A stretch of 64,000 nucleotides of DNA from JBNGOQ01 sp050589645 (GTDB lineage Bacteria > Bacteroidota > Bacteroidia > Flavobacteriales > Flavobacteriaceae). Shown here piece by piece: positions 24,979 to 34,477 of the stretch; within the stretch, counting starts at the first letter, position 1; every line of letters begins with the position of its first letter. The notes beneath the pieces were generated by a model. That model searched no databases and was not told the origin of the DNA. It was given only the letters and a program-made list of their open reading frames with translations. Location: contig NZ_JBNGOQ010000005.1 in assembly GCF_050589645.1 (NCBI RefSeq), positions 248,001 through 312,000 of the forward strand, given 5' to 3'. The translations under genes were made by a program, and so were the position numbers.

Positions 24979-25087
24979 ACGGAAGGGTAGTTTGCTATTC
25001 GTTCATCTCTGATACGGCACTGAGCCAAAGATCGTATCGACAACAGTGGGCAGTGGGTGGTTGATGGTGTTACATGCTAAGTTTAGC

Positions 25088-25263
25088 GTTCGTAATCCCA
25101 AATCAGCCAGAGATTTTTTCAAAATCCGTCGAAGATTTATTTTAAATCCGCTAGAGACGTGTTTTGAATCTGCCAGAGATGCGTTTTGAATCTGCCAGAG
25201 ATGTGCTTTGCATCCGCCAGAGATGTGCTTTGCATCCGCCAGAGATGTGCTTTGCATCTACCA
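25088..25263. repeat. Tandem array 2 of eight 22-base units
   Basis: Eight units of 22 bases run into the palindromic element at 25264. The three nearest it contain GATGTGCTTTGCATC; the distal ones become GATTTATTTTAAATC and GATTTTTTCAAAATC. Arms stay complementary. Unit 6 and 7 counted from the element closely match units 8 and 9 of array 1 (read on the other strand). A minus-strand reading frame through this array is not a gene. Confidence 0.9.
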
Positions 25264-25340
25264 GAGATTCCTCGCAGGCTCGGAATGACAAGCCAACCTA
25301 CCTTGTAATTCAGAGGGCCACATAGATAAGTGAAGAAGCA
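25264..25340. repeat. Palindromic repeat element, copy 3
   Basis: The left end GAGATTCCTCGCAGGCTCGG is intact; the right half (TTGTAATTCAGAGG to GTGAAGAAG) has decayed and lacks AATCTC. The 22-base array joins its left end. From 25360 to 25495 follow heptad words (ATTCATA, CAACTGC, AACCTTG) up to the glgE promoter. Confidence 0.8.
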
Positions 25341-25523
25341 AAAGCCATTAGCGAAGAGAACCCATCATTCATAATTCATCAACTCCTGAACTCACAACCC
25401 ATAGTTCATCACTCAATACGGAGAACTGCCCACTGCAACTGTCAACTGCCCACTACTGACCTTGAACTTTAAACCTTGAACCTAAAATTCCGTTAGCCCC
25501 CGTAAAATTTATAGCGTTGCGAA

Positions 25524-25553
25524 TTTGCGTTTCCCCATAATTTCCTATTTTTA
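25524..25553 (+). promoter_or_regulatory. Promoter of the glgE operon
   Basis: TTTG (25524-25527), an 18-base spacer and TATTTTTA (25546-25553), one mismatch from TAnnTTTG, lie about 28 bases before the glgE ATG. Confidence 0.5.
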
Positions 25554-25580
25554 GCAAAAACCGGATCAAACCAAAAAATT

Positions 25581-27518
25581 ATGTTGAGACAACAACGTGT
25601 TGTAATAGAAAACATCGCGCCACAGCTGCATGCCGGGGCGTTCTTTATAAAGCGGGTCGTTGGGGAATCCGTTACGGTGACCGCCGATGTACTCCCCGAT
25701 GGACATGATGTAATCCAGGCCGAAGTGCTGTTTAAGCATGAGACGGATAAAAAATACAACGAGGTGCGCATGTCACATTTGGGAAATGATGTGCATACCG
25801 CTTTGTTTCCTGTACAAAAACAAGGATACTACACCTACAAAGTAAGGGGTTGGGTAGACTATGCGCTAAATTGGCAACACGGTATTGAGGCCAAACTCAA
25901 AGATGGACAACATGTGAAGAGCGAACTGCTCGATGGAGTGCAGTACTTAAAACAACTTACGAAAAAGGCCCAGGCCGCTGAAAAGACCTATGTGGAAAAC
26001 CTGGCAAAGTGGTTCCAGGACGATCGTAGCTATGACCAGGCCGTTACCGCCGCCACCTCAGAGCAATTGCACGAATTGTTCATAAAATATCCTGCGCGAT
26101 TCCTGGCAAATACAGGTCCGGACCTACAGGTCTATGTAGATAGAAAAAAAGCCAACTTCAGTACCTGGTACGAATTTTTTCCAAGGTCGGCCGCAGCGAA
26201 GCCGGGAACGCATGGTACGTTTAAGGATTGTGAGCGCCTGCTGCCCAGAATTGCCAATATGGGCTTTGACACACTTTATTTTCCCCCGGTACATCCCATA
26301 GGGGAGGTGAACCGAAAGGGGAAGAACAACACCACAGACGCCCAGGAAGGAGATAGCGGTGTTCCCTGGGGCATTGGTTCCAGGCTGGGGGGGCACAAGG
26401 CCATACATCCGGAATTGGGAACGGAAAAGGATTTTAAGGGCCTTATTGATAAAGCCAAGGATATGGGCATTGAAATAGCGATGGATCTTGCGTTTCAGGC
26501 GGCCCCGGACCATCCCTATATTAGTTCCCATCCGGAATGGTTCCGAAAACGTCCTGATGGTACCATGCAGTACGCGGAAAATCCGCCCAAAAAATACCAG
26601 GATATCGTCAATTTTTATTTTGAGACCGAAGCCTATAAGGAGCTCTGGCAAGAACTGCTGGACGTTACCCTGCACTGGGTGAAACTGGGTATACAAATAT
26701 TCCGTGTGGATAATCCCCACACCAAACCCTATTATTTTTGGAACTGGTTGATCGCACAGGTTAAAAAAGATCATCCCAATGTGCTTTTCCTAGCCGAGGC
26801 CTTTTCCCGGCCCAAAGTGATGCAACAATTGGCCAAACAGGGGTTTTCCCAATCGTACACCTATTTTACCTGGCGGGTGAGAAAACATGAACTCATCGAA
26901 TATGTGGTAGAACTGACCCAGACCCAAATGCGGGAGTACTACCGGCCCAATTTTTGGCCTAACACCCCGGATATCAACCCCTACCACCTGCAAGGTGCCA
27001 ATGAGGCCATGCACCTCCTGCGGTATGCCCTGGCGGCCACATTAAGCGGAAATGTTGGCATCTACGGCCCCGTTTTTGAATATATGGTCACCGAGGCCAT
27101 GCCAGGCAAGGAAGAATATCTGGATTGTGAGAAATACGAGATACGGCATTGGGATTGGACTCGGGAGAATAAGCTCATGCGGGTCATCGGTAAAATAAAC
27201 GAGGCTCGGAAAAACCACCAGTCCCTACAACAGACCAACAACATCCGATTCTGCCATATGGAGAACGAACAGCTGCTCGCTTTTTACAAATGGAACGATG
27301 ACAGAACCGATGAAACCTTGATGATCATCAGTCTGGATCCACATTATGCCCAACAGGGCTCTGTACAACTTCCTATGGAAGATTTGGGAATACATCATGG
27401 ACAATCCATAAATATTCACGACCTTATTACCGACAATGGGTATATTTGGGATAAGGAGTGGAACTTTGTCGAATTGCATCCCACCTTACCCCTTCATTTG
27501 TTCCATATTAAAAAATAA
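25581..27518 (+). CDS. glgE: Alpha-1,4-glucan:maltose-1-phosphate maltosyltransferase
   Basis: The 645-residue protein matches GlgE (GH13 subfamily 3): an N-terminal beta domain (RVVIENIAPQLHAG), then the barrel with FPPVHPIGEVNRKGKNN, nucleophile Asp377 in FRVDNPHTKP and acid/base Glu406 in LAEAFSRP. It extends alpha-1,4-glucan by maltosyl units from maltose-1-phosphate. The next gene is the kinase that makes this donor, two bases away, and the branching enzyme follows. Length is usual for the family. Confidence 0.96.
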   Translation: MLRQQRVVIENIAPQLHAGAFFIKRVVGESVTVTADVLPDGHDVIQAEVLFKHETDKKYNEVRMSHLGNDVHTALFPVQKQGYYTYKVRGWVDYALNWQHGIEAKLKDGQHVKSELLDGVQYLKQLTKKAQAAEKTYVENLAKWFQDDRSYDQAVTAATSEQLHELFIKYPARFLANTGPDLQVYVDRKKANFSTWYEFFPRSAAAKPGTHGTFKDCERLLPRIANMGFDTLYFPPVHPIGEVNRKGKNNTTDAQEGDSGVPWGIGSRLGGHKAIHPELGTEKDFKGLIDKAKDMGIEIAMDLAFQAAPDHPYISSHPEWFRKRPDGTMQYAENPPKKYQDIVNFYFETEAYKELWQELLDVTLHWVKLGIQIFRVDNPHTKPYYFWNWLIAQVKKDHPNVLFLAEAFSRPKVMQQLAKQGFSQSYTYFTWRVRKHELIEYVVELTQTQMREYYRPNFWPNTPDINPYHLQGANEAMHLLRYALAATLSGNVGIYGPVFEYMVTEAMPGKEEYLDCEKYEIRHWDWTRENKLMRVIGKINEARKNHQSLQQTNNIRFCHMENEQLLAFYKWNDDRTDETLMIISLDPHYAQQGSVQLPMEDLGIHHGQSINIHDLITDNGYIWDKEWNFVELHPTLPLHLFHIKK

Positions 27519-27520
27519 GG

Positions 27521-29155
27521 ATGTCCAAGAAAAAGCAAGATTCCCTGGCACGACCCCCCTACGCCTTTGACGTATCATGGGAGGACCTGCTCGAAAACAA
27601 GGCTTTTATCAAAGTTTTTCTCTCCGATGTTTTGGAAGCCTATATTCTAAAACAACGTTGGTACGGTGGCAAGGCGAGTAAGCTCAAATACATAGAACTC
27701 CAAGAGTATTTCCGTATCCAACAAAAGGGAGAGGTCTATTATGGCCTGCTGTTGGAAGTGAATTATGAAGAGGCCTTTTATCAGCACTATTTTTTGCCTA
27801 TCGCTTTCGTATCCGACGAGAGTTTTGCCAAGAAAGACAGGATTTTACCTCTGTCCATCAAGGGCCAGGAGGGGTTTATCATCGATGCGGTTAACCTAGA
27901 GGCCTTTCGAAAGCTGGTTTTTGAACGCATCGCACACGCGGAACCCAATGATACCACCCGTGTAAGCTACCACAAGAGCAGGGATTTTGCAGATACCAGT
28001 TATGTTTCCTCCCGCTTTATGGGCCTGGAGCAGAGCAATACCTCCATCATCATCAACGACACTTCGGTCATCAAGTTCTTCCGTAGAATTTACGCGGACA
28101 GGAATCCGGACTATGAAATGAGCCAATTTCTGTCCGAGAGAAAGGGATACAAAAATACGCCCGCCTATCAGGGAAGCCTAAGCATCACGGATTCGGAAAA
28201 CGTGAATATTACCATTGCCTTGATGCAAGAATTGGTTCCCAATCAGGGCGATGCTTGGGATTATATGTTAAAGGAACTGCAGAAGATCTTCGGCAACCTG
28301 GACTATAAGCACATTAATGTGCACGCCCTGCCTAAGACCGAAATGTTCCAACGGCTGTCCATCAAGGATGTTCCCCCGGAGATTATTGACTGGGCGGGAC
28401 TCAACATTTTTTTGAAACTTCAGGTATTGGCCAGAAGGACGGCGGAAATGCATATCGCCCTAGGCTCGGAATTTGAGGATACGGCTTTTACGCCCACCCA
28501 TTTTAATGGAGATTACGAGGTTTGGCTAAAGAACAGATTGCTGTACCAATTTCAGAACCGTTTGAATACGGTAGAGAACAACTTGCATCGCTTGGAAGGA
28601 CTTACCCTGGACCTGGCCAATGAGTTTTTGGAGCGCAAGAACGAGATTCGAAAGCGCTTTGTGAACTTCGATTGGACCAAATTAAAAGGGGAACGCATTA
28701 GGGTACATGGCGATTATCATTTGGGGCAGATACTGGTCAAGGATGAGGATTTTTATCTGCTGGACTTTGAGGGGGAACCGGAGAGTACCATACGGGATCG
28801 CAAGGTGAAGCAACCTCCCCTTAAGGACGTTGCGGGTATTTTTAGGTCGTTTCACTACGCCATCTATGCTACCATTTTTGGTGAGGGCAACAACTACCCG
28901 TATTCCCAGGAAGATCTTTTTAAGGCCGGGGAAATCCTTTACCGTTTTTTTATCGGTGTATTCCTGGGCACTTATGTGGAGATGATACAGGAACATAATT
29001 TAAATATCGGGTATAGCCAGGAGCGCATCTTTATTCTGGAATATTGTATGCTGGAAAAAGCGGTGTACGAACTAGGCTACGAAATGAACTCCAGGCCCAT
29101 GTGGGCCATCATACCCCTGGAAGGGATTATGAGCATTATTAACGAAACTAACTAA
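27521..29155 (+). CDS. mak: Maltokinase
   Basis: The 544-residue protein has the aminoglycoside-phosphotransferase-like kinase fold of maltokinases (Pep2/Mak). The catalytic loop is VHGDYHLGQIL near residue 400 and the metal motif is LLDFEGEP shortly after; the N-terminal cap has LKQRWYGGKASK. It phosphorylates maltose to maltose-1-phosphate with ATP, the donor for GlgE. In many bacteria Mak is fused to or beside trehalose synthase; here it is free-standing and no treS is in the window, so the maltose source must be elsewhere. Confidence 0.94.
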   Translation: MSKKKQDSLARPPYAFDVSWEDLLENKAFIKVFLSDVLEAYILKQRWYGGKASKLKYIELQEYFRIQQKGEVYYGLLLEVNYEEAFYQHYFLPIAFVSDESFAKKDRILPLSIKGQEGFIIDAVNLEAFRKLVFERIAHAEPNDTTRVSYHKSRDFADTSYVSSRFMGLEQSNTSIIINDTSVIKFFRRIYADRNPDYEMSQFLSERKGYKNTPAYQGSLSITDSENVNITIALMQELVPNQGDAWDYMLKELQKIFGNLDYKHINVHALPKTEMFQRLSIKDVPPEIIDWAGLNIFLKLQVLARRTAEMHIALGSEFEDTAFTPTHFNGDYEVWLKNRLLYQFQNRLNTVENNLHRLEGLTLDLANEFLERKNEIRKRFVNFDWTKLKGERIRVHGDYHLGQILVKDEDFYLLDFEGEPESTIRDRKVKQPPLKDVAGIFRSFHYAIYATIFGEGNNYPYSQEDLFKAGEILYRFFIGVFLGTYVEMIQEHNLNIGYSQERIFILEYCMLEKAVYELGYEMNSRPMWAIIPLEGIMSIINETN

Positions 29156-29163
29156 CGATTACT

Positions 29164-31062
29164 ATGGGCAATGTTATCCCGCACAGTTTATTCTCAGATT
29201 TTGATATTGACCTGTTCAAGGGCGGAAAGCACTTTCGGCTTTATGAAAAGCTGGGCTCGCATCTTATAGAGGTCAATGGCGAAAAAGGCACCTATTTTGC
29301 CGTTTGGGCCCCAACGGCCAAATCGGTTTCCGTTGTGGGCGATTTCAACTATTGGCTAGAGGGCGACCATAAACTCAATGTTCGCTGGGATGAGAGCGGT
29401 ATCTGGGAGGGCTTTATCCCTGGCGTGGACAAGGGTACTAAATACAAATACAAGATACATTCACATAATAACGACATAAAAACAGAAAAAGCAGACCCTT
29501 TTGCGCGTTATTGTGAACATCCACCCAATACGGCCTCCGTGGTTTGGGATGCGCCCTATAAATGGAAGGACAAAAAATGGATGGGCTATAGGGAGGAGAA
29601 AAACGGCCTGGACAGACCCTATTCGGTTTATGAGGTGCATTTGGGGTCCTGGAAGCGCAAAAATGGCGGGGACAAATTTATGTCCTATGTGGAATTGGCT
29701 GAGGATTTGGTCACTTACGTAAAGGAAATGAATTTTACCCATGTGGAGTTCATGCCCATTATGGAATATCCTTATGATCCCTCTTGGGGATACCAGCTTA
29801 CGGGGTATTTTGCTCCTACCTCCCGCTTTGGAAAACCCGAAGATTTTAAACTATTGATCGATAAGCTGCATCAAAACGATATTGGGGTCATTCTCGATTG
29901 GGTCCCTTCACATTTTCCGGAAGATGCCCACGGATTGGGGTTTTTTGACGGCTCCAATCTATACGAGCACCCAGACCGAAGGAGGGGATATCACCCAGAC
30001 TGGAAAAGTCTTATCTTCAACTACGGAAGAAACGAGGTGCGGGCCTTCTTGATCAGCAATGCCTTGTTCTGGTTGGATCAATATCATGCCGATGCCCTAA
30101 GGGTAGATGCCGTAGCTTCCATGTTATACCTGGATTATTCCAGGGAAGAAGGGGAGTGGGAACCCAATGAGTTCGGGGGCAGGGAGAACCTGGAATCCAT
30201 ATCCTTTATTAAGGAGCTCAATGAAGAGGTCTATAAAAGTTTCAAGGGCGTGCAGACCATAGCGGAGGAGTCTACCTCCTTCTCCATGGTTTCCAGACCT
30301 GTGAACATAGGCGGACTGGGTTTTGGAATGAAATGGATGATGGGATGGATGCACGATACCCTGGAGTACTTTAAAAAAGAACCCATCTATCGGAAGCACC
30401 ATCAGAACGACCTCACCTTTAGCATGACCTATGCGTTTACGGAGAACTTTATGCTGCCTTTTTCCCATGATGAGGTGGTCTACGGGAAACAATCGCTTTT
30501 ATACCGAATGCCGGGAGACGAATGGCAGCGCTTTGCCAACCTTAGACTGTTATTTGGCTATATGTATACCCATCCGGGAACCAATCTTATTTTTATGGGG
30601 GCCGAATTTGGCCAGACGGCGGAATGGAACTATCAGCATAGCCTGGACTGGCATCTGTTGAAGTACGATTTTCATTCCGGGATACAACAGTTGGTCAAGG
30701 ACCTGAACAAGGTGTACCAGGATTTTCCGGCATTGTATGAAAAACAGTTCAGTGCGGAAGGGTTTCAGTGGATAGATTATGGGGATCACGAGAATTCCGT
30801 ACTGACCTATATCCGCAAGGGCCACGATGCGGAAAACGATTTAATAGTAGCCTGTAATTTTACTCCGGTGCCGCGAGAACAGTATCGGATAGGTGTGCCG
30901 AAAACCAAAAAGTTAAAGGAAGTTTTTAATACGGATGATACCAAATACGGCGGCAGTGGTATGCGTAATACCAATATCAAAACAACAAAGACACCCTGGC
31001 ACGGGTATGAAAAATCCGTTGAAATCAGCATTCCCCCACTAGGCGTTGTTATTATGCAATAA
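29164..31062 (+). CDS. glgB: 1,4-alpha-glucan branching enzyme
   Basis: The 632-residue protein has an N-terminal carbohydrate-binding module 48 (YFAVWAPTAKSVSVVGDFN) and a GH13 catalytic barrel with LRVDAVASML (nucleophile Asp), AEESTSF (acid/base Glu) and PFSHDEVVYGK. It introduces alpha-1,6 branches into glycogen-like glucan. It follows mak by eight bases and completes the GlgE-type glucan synthesis set. The single N-terminal module agrees with a GlgB of the short type. Confidence 0.97.
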   Translation: MGNVIPHSLFSDFDIDLFKGGKHFRLYEKLGSHLIEVNGEKGTYFAVWAPTAKSVSVVGDFNYWLEGDHKLNVRWDESGIWEGFIPGVDKGTKYKYKIHSHNNDIKTEKADPFARYCEHPPNTASVVWDAPYKWKDKKWMGYREEKNGLDRPYSVYEVHLGSWKRKNGGDKFMSYVELAEDLVTYVKEMNFTHVEFMPIMEYPYDPSWGYQLTGYFAPTSRFGKPEDFKLLIDKLHQNDIGVILDWVPSHFPEDAHGLGFFDGSNLYEHPDRRRGYHPDWKSLIFNYGRNEVRAFLISNALFWLDQYHADALRVDAVASMLYLDYSREEGEWEPNEFGGRENLESISFIKELNEEVYKSFKGVQTIAEESTSFSMVSRPVNIGGLGFGMKWMMGWMHDTLEYFKKEPIYRKHHQNDLTFSMTYAFTENFMLPFSHDEVVYGKQSLLYRMPGDEWQRFANLRLLFGYMYTHPGTNLIFMGAEFGQTAEWNYQHSLDWHLLKYDFHSGIQQLVKDLNKVYQDFPALYEKQFSAEGFQWIDYGDHENSVLTYIRKGHDAENDLIVACNFTPVPREQYRIGVPKTKKLKEVFNTDDTKYGGSGMRNTNIKTTKTPWHGYEKSVEISIPPLGVVIMQ

Positions 31063-31071
31063 TATAACCGT

Positions 31072-31087
31072 ACTATAACGTTATAGT
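31072..31087. promoter_or_regulatory. Perfect 16-base palindrome between glgB and the GH31 gene
   Basis: ACTATAACGTTATAGT is a perfect inverted repeat without loop, nine bases after glgB. It is A+T-rich and not followed by a U-run, so an operator for a dimeric regulator is as likely as a weak terminator. Inference only. Confidence 0.4.
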
Positions 31088-31124
31088 TTATAACTGGTCA
31101 CAATATCTTTTCATTTTTACGGGC

Positions 31125-31150
31125 TAAAGTCTTTTTTTTGTGAGACTTTA
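31125..31150 (+). other. Hairpin just upstream of the GH31 start
   Basis: TAAAGTCT (31125-31132) and AGACTTTA (31143-31150) form a perfect 8-bp stem with a U-rich 10-base loop, ending 13 bases before the GH31 ATG. It may terminate part of the glgB transcript or affect translation. Confidence 0.4.
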
Positions 31151-31163
31151 AAAAAAACGGGCA

Positions 31164-33563
31164 ATGATTACCAATACACAGTTGGAATACAAAGGAAATT
31201 TGTATCCCGATACCATCATAGACTTTAAACAGGAGACCGATAAACTTTATTTCACGACCCAGAACGGGGTCATCCTTCAAATAACAGTTTTAAGGGATAG
31301 TGTCGTCCGATTTAGATATGCCACGCAGAACGTATTTGAGCCAGATTTTTCCTATGCCATAAGCGAGGAGGCCAGTAGAGGGTACAACCACTTGGAGACT
31401 AAGGAGACCAAGACCGAATATCTAGTAGAAACGGGTAAGCTTCGCGTGTTGGTGGACAAAAAAACACTGCGGATCCAGATTTCCGATCTGGAAGGAAATA
31501 TCATTAATGAGGATGAATTGGGGTTCCATTGGGAGGAAAACTACGAGTACGGGGGCAATACGGTGAAAATGAGCAAGATTACCCAGTCGGCCGAGAGTTT
31601 TTACGGAATGGGAGATAAGGCCACACATACCAACCTTAAGGGAAAAAGGGTCAATAACTGGGTTACGGACCAGTATGCCTATGGCAAAGATCAAGACCCC
31701 TTGTACAAGGCTGTTCCCTTTTTTATTGGCCTTCATAGCGGTAAGGCCTATGGGGTTTTCTTTGACAACACCTTTAGAAGCTATTTTGATTTTGCCCATG
31801 AGCGTCGAAATACCACAAGTTTTTGGGCAGATGGGGGAGAAATGAACTATTATTTTTTCTACGGGCCAGAGATGTCGCAAGTAGTAACATCCTATACCGA
31901 TTTGACCGGGACCCCGGAATTACCCCCTTTATGGGCCTTGGGGTATCACCAATCCAAGTGGAGTTATTATCCCGAGAGCAGGGTCAAGGAGATTGCAAAA
32001 ACGTTTAGGGACCTCAAAATTCCCTGCGATGCCATCTATTTGGATATTGATTATATGGACGGATTTCGTTGTTTTACCTGGGACAAGGACAAATTTCCCG
32101 ACCCCAAACGTATGATCGATGAACTCTACAAGGACGGTATGAAAACCGTCGCGATGATCGATCCGGGCATTAAGGTAGACAAGGATTATTGGGTGTATCA
32201 GGAAGCTATGGAGAAGGATTACTTCTGTAAGCGCGCAGATGGGCCCTATATGCACGGTAAGGTCTGGCCGGGCGAATGTAATTTTCCCGACTTTACCAAT
32301 CCCGAAGTGCGGGAATGGTGGGCCGGGCTGTACAAGGAAATGATGGCAGATATAGGCGTTCACGCCGTTTGGAACGATATGAACGAACCCGCCGTAATGG
32401 AGGTTCCCTCCAAGACGGCGCCCCTGGATATGAGACATGATTACGATGGGCATCCCTGTAGCCATAGGAAGGCACACAACATATATGGTATGCAGATGGT
32501 CCGTGCTACCTATGATGGCGTTAAAAAGTACGTATATCCCAAGCGTCCGTTTGTGATTACCAGGGCCGCCTATGCCGGTGCACAGCGATTTAGTTCTACC
32601 TGGACAGGAGATAATGTAGCTACTTGGGAACATCTGTGGATCGCCAATGTTCAGGTACAACGTATGTGCATGAGCGGCATGTCGTTCGTGGGTTCCGATA
32701 TCGGAGGGTTTGCGGAGCAGCCCAATGGCGAATTGTTTGCCCGATGGATACAATTGGGGATTTTTCATCCGTTTTGTAGGGTCCATTCCAGTGGGGATCA
32801 CGGGGATCAAGAACCTTGGTCCTTCGGTACCGAAGTGACCGATATTGTCCGGAAATTTATCGAATTGCGTTATCAATTACTGCCCTACCTCTATACCATG
32901 TTCTGGAAATATATTTCCGAGGATAAGCCCATGCTACAGTCCCTGGTGTATTATGACCAGGAAGATACCCAGACGCATTTTAGGACCGATGAGTTTATTT
33001 TTGGGGAACAGATTTTGGTCTGCCCTATCCAGGAGCCTAACGCCCAGGGGAGGCGTATGTACATTCCCAAGGGAAAATGGTATAATTTTTGGACCGAGGA
33101 AATTGTAAATGGCGGAAAGGAAAAATGGGTAGTGGCAGATTTGGACAAGATTCCGATATTCATAAAAGAAGGCGCCATAATTCCCAAGTATCCGGTACAG
33201 CAATACGTGGGGGAAAAAGAAATAAAGGCATTACAGTTGGACGTATATTTTAAAAAGGGGACCGAGAAATCAACGGTCTATGAGGACGGACAGGATGGCT
33301 ACGATTATAAAAAAGGACGGTACAGCCTGCGGAATTTTAAGCTAAAGGGCAAGGAAAATGAACTGATCATACAACAGTTCAAGAACGGGACCTACATTAC
33401 GCCCTACAGCACCTTTAAACTGCAACTGCACGGCTTGCCCTTTAAGATCGATTGTATTGAGCTGGATAATGAAACCATATCATTCAAGGACGTAAAATTA
33501 AATGGAAACAATTCTATTGAAATAAGCAAAGATTTTACAGAACTGCATATTATTGGAAAGTAA
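31164..33563 (+). CDS. Glycoside hydrolase family 31 alpha-glucosidase
   Basis: The 799-residue enzyme has an N-terminal galactose-mutarotase-like domain (GMGDKATHTNLKGKR), a GH31 barrel (about 250-640) with nucleophile Asp405 in WNDMNEPA and acid/base Asp483 in WTGDN, and C-terminal beta domains of the DUF5110 type. It lacks a signal peptide and so is cytoplasmic. It probably releases glucose from alpha-glucans or oligosaccharides. Its place after glgE-mak-glgB links it to turnover of the same polymer. Confidence 0.94.
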   Translation: MITNTQLEYKGNLYPDTIIDFKQETDKLYFTTQNGVILQITVLRDSVVRFRYATQNVFEPDFSYAISEEASRGYNHLETKETKTEYLVETGKLRVLVDKKTLRIQISDLEGNIINEDELGFHWEENYEYGGNTVKMSKITQSAESFYGMGDKATHTNLKGKRVNNWVTDQYAYGKDQDPLYKAVPFFIGLHSGKAYGVFFDNTFRSYFDFAHERRNTTSFWADGGEMNYYFFYGPEMSQVVTSYTDLTGTPELPPLWALGYHQSKWSYYPESRVKEIAKTFRDLKIPCDAIYLDIDYMDGFRCFTWDKDKFPDPKRMIDELYKDGMKTVAMIDPGIKVDKDYWVYQEAMEKDYFCKRADGPYMHGKVWPGECNFPDFTNPEVREWWAGLYKEMMADIGVHAVWNDMNEPAVMEVPSKTAPLDMRHDYDGHPCSHRKAHNIYGMQMVRATYDGVKKYVYPKRPFVITRAAYAGAQRFSSTWTGDNVATWEHLWIANVQVQRMCMSGMSFVGSDIGGFAEQPNGELFARWIQLGIFHPFCRVHSSGDHGDQEPWSFGTEVTDIVRKFIELRYQLLPYLYTMFWKYISEDKPMLQSLVYYDQEDTQTHFRTDEFIFGEQILVCPIQEPNAQGRRMYIPKGKWYNFWTEEIVNGGKEKWVVADLDKIPIFIKEGAIIPKYPVQQYVGEKEIKALQLDVYFKKGTEKSTVYEDGQDGYDYKKGRYSLRNFKLKGKENELIIQQFKNGTYITPYSTFKLQLHGLPFKIDCIELDNETISFKDVKLNGNNSIEISKDFTELHIIGK

Positions 33564-33598
33564 ATTTTTGTATTTTACCCCTACTAAACACCATTACA

Positions 33599-34408
33599 AT
33601 GAGGAGATTATTAATCATGTTGGTTGTCTTTTTTGGCGTAGCCGCATGTAAAACAAATCCATTTACGGGAAAGAGTACCCTGAACTTCTATCCGAACAGC
33701 CAGATATTTCCTATGGCCTTTGCGCAGTACGATCAATTTCTTGGAGAGAATAAGGTGATTAAGGGAACTTCCGATGCCCAAATGATTACCAAGGTGGGCC
33801 AACGGATTTCTTCAGCGGCAGAGCGTTGGTTGTCTGCTAACGGTTATCCGGGTTACTTAAAAGATTATAAATGGGAGTATAATTTGGTAGATGATAAAAC
33901 TGTGAACGCTTGGTGTATGCCCGGTGGTAAAATCGTCTTTTATACCGGGATACTTCCCATTACCCAGACAGAAACAGGTGTGGCCGTAGTCATGGGCCAC
34001 GAAGTAGCTCATGCCTTGGCAGATCACGGTGCACAAAGAATGAGTGCCGGTATGCTACAGCAACTTGGCGCCGTGGCCGGAAATGTGGCCATTCAGGACC
34101 CTGAAAAGCGGAATACGTTCAATCAGGCCTATGGTGTAGGTTCCACTGTGGGATTGATGCTTCCTTTTAGTCGAAGTCATGAGACCGAGGCCGATAGGAT
34201 CGGGCTACAGATTATGGCCATTGCCGGATACAATCCGGATGAGGCCGCTGAACTTTGGAAACGAATGAAGGCAAACAGTGGCGGACAGGCACCACCTGAG
34301 TTTTTGAGCACCCACCCATCAAACGACACAAGAATTGCAAATCTTAGCCAGTGGGCCCCCTTGGCAAAGCAGGAAGCGGCAAAATATGGGGTTAGCTCCT
34401 TTCAATAA
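33599..34408 (+). CDS. M48 family metallopeptidase lipoprotein
   Basis: The 269-residue protein has a lipoprotein signal (MLVVFFGVAACKTNPFTGK) followed by an M48 peptidase domain. The zinc motif is GHEVAHALADHG (His134 and His138, catalytic Glu135) with the third ligand in SHETEADRIGL. It resembles the periplasmic LoiP/BepA-like proteases that act on outer membrane proteins. It is a single gene 35 bases after the GH31 gene and may share its transcript. Confidence 0.94.
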   Translation: MRRLLIMLVVFFGVAACKTNPFTGKSTLNFYPNSQIFPMAFAQYDQFLGENKVIKGTSDAQMITKVGQRISSAAERWLSANGYPGYLKDYKWEYNLVDDKTVNAWCMPGGKIVFYTGILPITQTETGVAVVMGHEVAHALADHGAQRMSAGMLQQLGAVAGNVAIQDPEKRNTFNQAYGVGSTVGLMLPFSRSHETEADRIGLQIMAIAGYNPDEAAELWKRMKANSGGQAPPEFLSTHPSNDTRIANLSQWAPLAKQEAAKYGVSSFQ

Positions 34409-34477
34409 GCAATATGGTATTTCACGAATTGTAGATATAAAGCTGTTCCCTGGGGACGGCTTTAATTTTTTTGACAT

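Noticed and set aside
25003..25257. Minus-strand reading frame of 84 codons with repetitive SLADAKH-like residues
   Set aside because: It is a translation of the 22-base tandem array; 22 is not a multiple of three and no start context or homology supports a protein.
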